Position numbers and translations under genes: made by a program. This document shows positions 56,546 to 64,000 of a stretch of 64,000 nt of DNA, piece after piece (positions within the stretch are counted from its first letter, which is position 1; each line of letters opens with the position of its first letter). Source of the DNA: Apteryx mantelli (lineage: Eukaryota > Chordata > Aves > Apterygiformes > Apterygidae); contig NC_090001.1 in NCBI RefSeq assembly GCF_036417845.1, positions 9,841,501 through 9,905,500 on the forward strand, in the 5' to 3' direction. The notes under the pieces were generated by a model. The model was not told where the DNA came from, ran no database searches, and worked only from the letters and a program-made list of their open reading frames with translations.

Positions 56546-58301
56546 CTACAGTCTTGTCTGGAGATCGCTGGACCGTGCCTGATCCCGGTTACCACTCCCA
56601 AACCTCCTCTGCTCCTCTTGTCTGGGTACTGCAGGATGGCGCCTCTCATCAGGGGGGCACTGCGCTGCCTGCCTTGCTGGCACCCTTGGCTCCCAACTCT
56701 CCTTCCCACATGGAGCAGCCCCACTCTTGCTGCTCCCAACAACATCTTCTTTGTAGCGGGAACCCAGATGAAATGGTGCTTAAACACTTGAGCTGGGATA
56801 CAGAAACACTTGCTCTCGTAACTGTGCATCATCAAATCAGACCCCAAGTGGCTGCCCTCACTTTTTCATTCAGCTAAGAGTCTGTGTGCAGTGTTACATG
56901 GGTAGGGGCTGAAATCTGAAGCCCTCCTTACACCTTTGAATTGGCTTTCAGGCAAGAGTTGCTGAGGGGATATTCGGTCACCTTTTGCACCTACAACCTT
57001 CTCTGGGATCTGCTCAGATCCCAGCAAAGGGGAGGAGGTCCCGCAATGAGGCCGGTCACTTTCTGTCTCCCCTGCTCTTCTGTCCAGCAGATCGCCCTCC
57101 CACTCTGCCTGCAGCCCCTCCATGCCCACCCTGCTGCCCAGGACAGCAGGAGAGCCTTGGCCCTGCAACCCTTCCGGCAGCTCCTGCTGCCCTGGAGACA
57201 GAGAAACCTGCCCCGAGCTGGTGCACAGAGAAACCTGTTTCTTGTTCTCATTTGTTTCCCTTGTTTCCTTATTCATACCTGGGTTTAGTGCTTTACCTTC
57301 TGGTTACTCCACCACGGACTGTCCCTCATTTTGTTAGGCTTCACTCACTGCCCACCCCAAGGCACATGATGTCCCTGGAGATCCCCTGAGCTCTCCTGGG
57401 ACCTAAGATTCCCCTCCAGAAGCGTGGGCATCTCTCATCAGCACTGTCACCTGTGGCACAGCCCTGAGCAGGCAATTCAGAGACCATTCCCCTTCGACAC
57501 TGGCACTGCTCACCAAGAGATGAGCCCTGGATCCAGCGCTTGCTCCCTAACAGATCTCTCTGGGACTCTCAACTCGTCCTATGGAGCCCACAGAGTTCAC
57601 AAGCAGAGCAGAGGCCCTTTTGTGGTGCAGTTCCTTGGGTGTATTTTTGGCTCCATCTTTGAAGAAAGGCCTGAGTTCAGGCACGTCACAGTGAGATCTC
57701 CTTTTATTATGGAAATGTTATTCTGGAGGCCAGGGCTGGCAGAAAGGTGCCCAATGCCTGGTTCTCTTTGTGCTCACAGGAATGCACCTCCACCACATTA
57801 TGAGAGTGCTTAGGCCATATACAAATCTCAGAGCACAGCAGGCCAGTGTGGAAGTGAGAAAAAGGAACCCTGAAGAAAGAAAGTCCTGCTACTGTTGGTG
57901 GCTGTGTCTCCAGGAAGGCTGCAGCCCCCATGCAAAGGCTGCAGTGAGGAAATGTGGGCTGTGGTAGTGGGGGGATGGTCGTGAGGAGCAGAGGCTCTGT
58001 CCCCACAGGCTGCGTCTAGACTCCCCCACTGTGTCCAGACCCTCCACTCCCACTCCACTGTGAACGATGGAGCATGGTATGGGGAAGGGACCAGCCCACG
58101 GTGACACCTGGCTGCCACCATCGCAGAAGAGGGGTGTGAGATCACACCCTGACTGTGGCCAGGGAAGATGAGCTCTCCTAATGGACACGGGACCCATCGT
58201 CTCACCCTGCCTGTACTCACCTGAGCTCCCTTGGTGTCAGTGCCAAGAAAGACACTGCAAAGGGAAACTCTGCTCATTGCGCTGGGGGCATCAGAGGGAG
58301 C
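56546..58301. other. Downstream flank of OR pseudogene C
   Basis: Parts correspond to the downstream flanks of genes A and B: 'gcccccgagctggtgcacag'-like DNA near 57210, 'cccctccagaagcgtgggcatct' at 57412-57434 and 'tttgaagaaaggcctgagttcaggca' at 57657-57682. No independent gene was recognised. Confidence 0.55.
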
Positions 58302-59080
58302 TCAGACTAGCAGGCTCTGAGGTTCCCCCGTCTCTGCTGATGAAGGGGGATGCCTGCTTTCCTGCTTCAACACACTCTCTGGCTCAGATTCAGATGAGAG
58401 ATTCATGAGGACAACTGGCATGAATGAGATAAGTGAGAAAGAAAGAAAGGAGCAACACACATTCTTGATGCCAGATACCCTGGAAATGAGAAGCAGATGC
58501 ACATGAGATGCACCTTTTACCCATTGAGCCATTTTCCCCAGCACATCCTTGCGCTCCTTGTTCCTCATGCTGTAGATGAGGGGGTTCACTGTTGGAGGCA
58601 CCACCGAGTACAGAACAGCCACCACCAGATCCAAAGCTGGGGAGGAGAGGGAAGAAGGCTTCAGGTAGGCAAACATTGCAGTGATAAGAAACAAGGAGAC
58701 CACAGCCAGGTGAGGGAGGCATATGGAGAAGGCTTTGTGCTGGCCCTGCTCAGAGGGGATCCTCAGCACAGCAGTGAAGATCTGCACATAGGACAGCACG
58801 ACGTAAACGAAACACCCAAACATTAAACATACACTAACAACAAGCACCCCAAGTCTTCTGAGACAGGAGTCTGAGCAGGAGAGCTTGAGGATGTGGGGAA
58901 TTTCACAGAAGAACTGCTCCACAACATTGCCTTGGCAGAGTGGTATGAAAAATGTGTTAGCAGTGTGCAGGAGAGCATTGAGAAAACAAGTGGCCTAGGC
59001 ACTGCTGCCATTTTGACACAAGCCCCGGAGCCCATGAGCATTCCACAGTGCAGGGGTTTGCAGATGGCCACATAGCGGTA
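58302..59080 (-). pseudogene. OR14-like pseudogene C, 5' truncated
   Basis: The minus strand begins at 59078 in the middle of the TM3 signature (RYVAICKPLHC); TM1 to TM3 are missing. Near 58995-59004 one base is lost and a Trp codon becomes TAG in the ancestral frame. From about 58922 the normal order resumes: EQFFCEIPHILKLSCSD, LSYVQIF, KAFSICLPHLAVVSLF and TVNPLIYSMRNKE. The stop expected soon after the tail is lost, so the frame runs about 60 residues further to 58302. The 5' breakpoint coincides with the start of the 59081-63665 duplicated block. Confidence 0.9.
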
Positions 59081-59439
59081 ATCAGCATTGATCCTGACAT
59101 GATCAGGAGGTCAGACCTCCAAACGCCCCTTCCAACTGAAATGGATCGGTGATTCTGGCATCTCTGGTGATAGCTACTGTGATTCTTGCGCTCCGGAATT
59201 CCTTTTCTCCATGTGGGTTAGCACCACACATGGCATCCCCAGAGCCAGCCCCTCCTAGCGGTGTGAGGTTGCCTTTTGAGCCTGAAAGGTTTTCAGTTCA
59301 AGGTTTAATTATGAAGGACTGCTTGTCCAGAATGGGCCCTCCTCACTGTCTACAACACCAGTACACTACAACATGATGCCCAATGAGTGTGATGCATGCA
59401 GAAAGTCATGGCATGAGGGTGATTGCACTCTAACAGGCC

Positions 59440-59915
59440 TCAGGTCCTTTGCAGATCCAGGAAAATCCAGAAGGATTGGAAGGTCCTTAAACATCCTAGG
59501 CACACATTTGTAAGCTTGACTTTGTCACTGTGGGAGGCTGAGGGAGCTGGGTTCGTTCAGCGTGGAGAAGAGGAGGCTTTGGGCAGACCGAATAACAGCC
59601 TGCCCATCCCTACCAGGAGGTCATCAAGAAGATGGAGCCAGGCTCTTCACCGTTGTGCACCATGGCAGGATGAGGCCCAGTGGAGATTAGCTGAAAGAAG
59701 AGAGGTTTAGACTGGGGATAAGGGCCAACGTTTTACCCTTGCAAACAGTGAAGCACTGGGGCAGGTTGCTCAGAGGGTTTGTGCCATCTCCATCCTCAGA
59801 GGTTTTCAAGACCTAAATGACTGAAGGCCTCAGCAACCTGCTTGGAGCTCATGGCTGAGCCTGCTGTGAGAAGGAGGTAGGGCTAGAGACAACCTGAGGT
59901 CCCTTCCAGACTGAA
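59440..59915 (+). mobile_element. CR1 LINE 3' end fragment, sense
   Basis: Duplicate of 18040-18535, with 'gaagcactggggcaggttgct' and 'gaggtcccttccagactgaa'. Confidence 0.75.
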
Positions 59916-60469
59916 GCATTTGGCATTTCCTTCCACCCTGGGTCTTCCCTTCTTGACCTTAGGGAAAACAGTCAGCTTCCCCATGGCCATGGAAGTATGT
60001 CAGACAAAAGTATGAGCAGATCAACTGCATGTGTCTTCTCCTGCTCTGGTCAGAGTAGTTCAGATTCAGGGCTGCTTGGCAGGTACACCCACATAGCCCT
60101 GGGCTTTTTCATTTGCTTCACCTTTTATCGCATTTTCCCCTCTTTTCCACCTTACAAGCTCTTCTCCTTTACCACCCTGATCTCCTCCCATGCAGTCAGA
60201 CCACCTCTCTTTACCCTGTCCCCATTGACCCTGCTTTTGCTGCCTTTGTACCTTCCTTTGCCTTCTCCGAGATGGTTGCCATGCCAATTTCCACCATTGC
60301 CAGCACTTCCTTTAAAATACTACCCCCTTTATTATCTGTAGTGTCCTGCAGTTCGTCATGCTGTTATCCTGTGAGAGGCCTGGCACGATGGGATGAGGCA
60401 TCTGCACGCACACATTCAGAGCTGCCAGAAAGGAGCTTGAGTGGAGAGGGAGCTGCAGAAGCTTGGAGA

Positions 60470-60880
60470 TGAGGCCAACAGAAGCCTTCTGGAGTTGTGC
60501 AAGGGGAAGTGGCAGGTGCTGCCTTGGGGGAGTGACCCTGAGGAGAAGGGCCTGAACATTACGAGGGATGCCATATGAGCCTGTGGTGTGTGCTCACCAC
60601 AGATGAGGCCAGCTGCATACGGGGCTGCATTAGGAAGCGTCTGGCCACCCAGACAAGGACAGTTATTATCCCCCTCGACTCAGCACTGGCGTGGCCACAT
60701 CTGGAATCATGTGTGCCAGTGTGGGATGCCCAGTGCTGGAGGAATGGGGAGGATGTGGAGAGGGTCCAGAGGAGGTCTGCCAAGATGGTGCTTGTTGCCT
60801 GCAGCACAGGACCTGTGCAGGGAGGCTGAGGGACCTGGGCTACATTATCCTGGTGCAGTGGAGGCTAAGGGCAGTAGAGG
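60470..60880 (+). mobile_element. CR1 LINE fragment, sense
   Basis: Duplicate of 19085-19480. This copy keeps 'gtgtgggatgcccagtgctgg', which is shortened in copy 1. Confidence 0.7.
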
Positions 60881-62627
60881 CCTTGTTTCCTCCTCCTGCT
60901 TCCCAGGGCAGGTCTGGGAGGTGCCATCTTATTGTCCCTAACTCAGTGTTGCACACTCCCACCCTCTCACTGCCCCCACAGAGAGGCCTGAGCAAAGTGT
61001 GAGGGAAGGGATCACCCTACCCAGGGGCTGGGTGTCACTGCTTGGCCATGTTGTATGATAAAACACATCAAGGGTAACTTGGCATCAGAGCCACCTGCAC
61101 ACTTCCTTTGCCTACCTGCAATCAGGGCCTCCAACTTTCTGCTCTCATCAGCCCCTAGGGACGCTCTGTGAGTAATGGCCCTCAGGGGGACCCATTAATG
61201 CTCCTAGAAACTTTGGGCTTGGCTTCTGAATTCAACTTCTTGAGAGGTTTGTTCAGTCTCCTCTCAGAAGCTGATGTTCAGGAACTCAGCACCAAATACA
61301 CCCGAGGGGTCATTAAAATTCCAAAAGCCCTAACAAGCCATGTCCATCCCCATAATTTCCTTCAGTCCTTCAGTTCTCATGTGGCTAATTGGAGAAGTTT
61401 CAGGAGTGTATTTGAAAGAGGAAGTTTTCAAAGAGCACCTAAAAAAAAAGAGACAGGATTTCTGCTTGTAATGTTTTCTTTACTTTTCAGCTTACAGAAT
61501 AAGTGATATCCACATTCTCCAATTCATACTGACCCCGAGGGTCTCCTAATGAAGTCTGGACATGTGGGAAAAGCAGTATTTTTGATGTAAGTCATGTATG
61601 CACAACCTTGCTCCTCACCTCCCCAGCCCTGCCATTTCTCTCATCAGCCACTAGGGACCTACCTCACTCTTGTTAAAATCGAAGCTTTCTTCCACTCAAG
61701 TCTGTAGCAGAATGTTACAGCTTCTATGCACCAATTCCCACCCGCTTTCCTTCCAGACCTAGCTGCAAATAGACACAGAAGGCTTTTTCTTAATTGGGAT
61801 CAAAACAACAAAACATGATGCATTTAATGAAAAGGAATATACACTTCTTAAGTGCATGTTAAGTCCAAGCTGCCTCCAGTGAGGTGCAGTTTCCACAAGG
61901 AATAACCTTCCTAGAAATAGTTTGGACAGATACATAGGAAAAGATAGAGGGAGACACAATTCAGGAGTTGTCTAAAGAGACAATTAGCCTCCTGAAAGAT
62001 GAGGCAAGCTCAAGCTCAGAGCTGCAATTAGAGAGATGAGAGGTACCTGAGTGAAGAAAGAGGAGGAGGAAGAGAAGTGGAAAACTATGGGTAGTTCCTT
62101 TGTACAGATAGTCTGATGCAAAGATGACTTTAGAAATGATCAATTTATTCAGGGCATGGGGCGATATGTGAAAGATTAGTGAGGCTAAAATCACAGCATA
62201 ACAGACAAGGCAGTGGTAATGGAAGTTCGGGGGAGACCAATATTTCTTCTCCTGAGATTCATACACTTCCTGAAGATTTCCATTATTTCATCAAGGGAAA
62301 ACATTCACAATTTATTAAAATTATTGAATTATTTCAGCTGACAAAAAGGTGCTCATATTTTTAAAACATTTTTAAATAGCCCTTCACCTTTTCAGGCAGA
62401 GCTCTGGTGTCTAACCACAAGCATCGAGTGGCACTTGGAGAGGCCCTGGTGTATCTGAGGTAGCTGCCTGGGCCTGGCAACTCTCACAGTTGACCTGTGG
62501 GAGACCGGAGCCCCTCAAAGCTGCAGATGGAGGCTGGGCAGAGGGGACCAAGGCACCTACAAAGGCACCAGATGTCCATAACCCTGTGACTGTATCTCAC
62601 CCCAGTTCTGGAAATCACTTTCCTTTA

Positions 62628-62628
<1 letters not shown>

Positions 62629-62664
<36 letters not shown>

Positions 62665-62680
62665 ATTTCCCCCCCCCCCC
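62629..62680. repeat. (AC)n microsatellite and C-run
   Basis: About 15 ac dinucleotides to 62659, then 'tacacattt' and a C-run to 62680. Confidence 0.92.
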
Positions 62681-62756
62681 AAACAGCAGCAAGGAGGATT
62701 ATAAGAACACAAAGACTGTTGAAAGCTCAAAAGTGAAAAGGAAAAAATCTTTGCTT

Positions 62757-62783
62757 TAGTTTATTTATTTATTTATTTATTTC
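62757..62783. repeat. (TTTA)n microsatellite
   Basis: Six to seven ttta units. Confidence 0.9.
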
Positions 62784-63765
62784 CTGTTTCATTTGTATTG
62801 TCATTTTCCAAACATTTCTGTTATAATCAGGCCTATACCACTAAATAAGATAACTCTGTTTCTCATGCAGAGTCCAGTGCTCACCGAAACCATTCCCTGC
62901 CCAGGGCCGTCCATGCCACTCCTCACTCCTTTCAAAGAGCAAGGCGCACTCTGAGGGTCGAGCTCTCTTGAGCAGTAGAGGAAAACAGGGTGACCAGCTT
63001 CAGTGCAATGCTATATTTTTGTACAGCCAAATTTGCACCAATCTCAACATACCTGTGTTACAGTGATGTTTTAAAGGAGTCCCTAAGCATCTAGCCACAC
63101 TCCCTGCACAGTCAATGAAGTGTAACTGATTTTAGGCAGCAACAGGGGTGAGGCTGATCTCACCCAATGCCAGTGCAGAGGTCTCTGTCTAATCCAGCTG
63201 CCTGGACTTCCCTTTCTAGGCAAGGGAGAGAAATAAGGTGTCTCCCTGAGAGGTCTTCAGAGACTTCTCCTGGTGACCAGCTAATGCTCCAGAAAGGTTC
63301 CCATAGGTCCTGGATCACATCTCCCAGCACCCCCTGGGAACACAGCGACCCCAGGGTATCTCAGGCAGCAATAGCTTCTCTAGGTGCCCCAAATAATAAA
63401 GGTCTGAATGTAAACTTGTAGTCAAAAGTTCAAACCTATTCAAAGAACAACTCTATGCAATAACTGAGAAAAGCCTTCCTTTCCAGAACTTCAAATATTA
63501 TTTTTCAATTCTTTTGATTTTTTGCTTTTTTTTTTATTGGCAGCACCACGTGCATGCACTACAGTAATTACTTCCTCTGTTTGAGTATATACATATACGT
63601 GTACAGTTATTCATCATGTCATATGTCCCACCAGCACTCTGAATGAGGAAATTTTCTTCTGAGGAACAGCTATATTTAAAGTGACATACTTCCTCTCTCT
63701 TCTGCCCCTCTGTTCTATCTTCTTCCTCTGCCTATTCTGTCTTTACAGAGCTCTCCTTAGAAATG

Positions 63766-64000
63766 TTCACTGTAATCGAATCACAGCACTTAGGATGGAC
63801 GAGACCTCTGAATGTCATCTAATCCAACCTCCCTCCTCAATGCAGAGGGAACTAAATGAGGTTGCTCAGGGGCTCACTCCAATTGCACCTAGTCCACAAA
63901 TGAGCTGAGAGTGTGCTCCATCCCATTGTCCAGGCCATTAATGAAGAAGTTAACAGTGTTGCCCCCTGTGCTGATCTCAGAGGGATGCCACCAGGAACCA
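63766..64000 (-). mobile_element. CR1 LINE fragment, antisense, cut by the window edge
   Basis: 'gaatgtcatctaatccaacctccc', 'gaggttgctcaggggctc' and 'ccattaatgaagaagttaacagtg' followed by 'cagagggatgccacc' are antisense CR1 3'-half landmarks. Confidence 0.75.

Larger units (their letters stand above)
59081..63665. repeat. Segmental duplication, copy 2 (direct)
   Basis: Direct copy of 17690-23345, including CR1 3' pieces at about 59081-59150, 59440-59915 and 60470-60880. Between 60870 and 60890 it lacks about 0.5 kb that copy 1 has (about 19480-19960). It also lacks the CR1 insertion found at 20700. 61500-62600 is AT-rich and unassigned. No gene was recognised. Confidence 0.85.

Noticed and set aside
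55903..56877. 324-codon plus-strand open frame
   Set aside because: No family motif, GC-rich composition, overlaps antisense frames of similar length, and runs through a CR1 3' end at 56458-56545.

Overview
The window reads as bird nuclear DNA. It is dense in CR1 LINE fragments with the avian 3' end, and it carries olfactory receptor genes of the OR14-like type that is greatly expanded in birds, decayed exons resembling the bird-expanded maestro HEAT-like (MROH) genes, and avian-style endogenous retroviral LTRs. The species cannot be named from the sequence. No rRNA, tRNA, CRISPR array or bacterial-type operon was seen.

Layout. 1-3 kb: four decayed MROH-like exons. 3-9.3 kb: two CR1 copies around unassigned DNA. 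9.4-10.4 kb: a class II olfactory receptor (OR) with a late frameshift. 10.5-16.9 kb: CR1 pieces, a small OR relic at 14.1 kb, and an LTR on the minus strand split by a CR1. 16.9-24.3 kb: CR1 mosaics, most of which recur at 59-63.7 kb in the same orientation. 24.3-32 kb: intact OR14-like gene A (minus strand) with its flanks. 32-35.7 kb: a third copy of the CR1 mosaic. 36-44.8 kb: two nearly identical 1.43-kb inverted arms enclosing about 6 kb that includes a 65-bp satellite. 44.8-46.7 kb: the 3' end of an endogenous retrovirus and a second copy of the split LTR. 46.8-54.7 kb: an inverted counterpart of the 26-32 kb region, with OR14-like gene B on the plus strand and a solo LTR just upstream. 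54.7-56.5 kb: GC-rich DNA without a recognised gene. 56.5-59.1 kb: a truncated OR14-like pseudogene C. 59.1-64 kb: the second copy of the 17.7-23.3 kb block and a terminal CR1.

The window is best understood as an OR14-like cluster built by repeated segmental duplication. Genes A and B sit in opposing arms of an older inverted duplication centred near 40.4 kb. A much younger, nearly perfect foldback lies at that centre, together with the satellite. Only gene A looks like an ordinary intact receptor. Gene B is open but has an N-terminus changed by two compensating indels. The 9.4-kb receptor is frameshifted near TM7, and C and the 14.1-kb piece are dead. All identity statements come from reading the sequence by eye, not from an alignment program.
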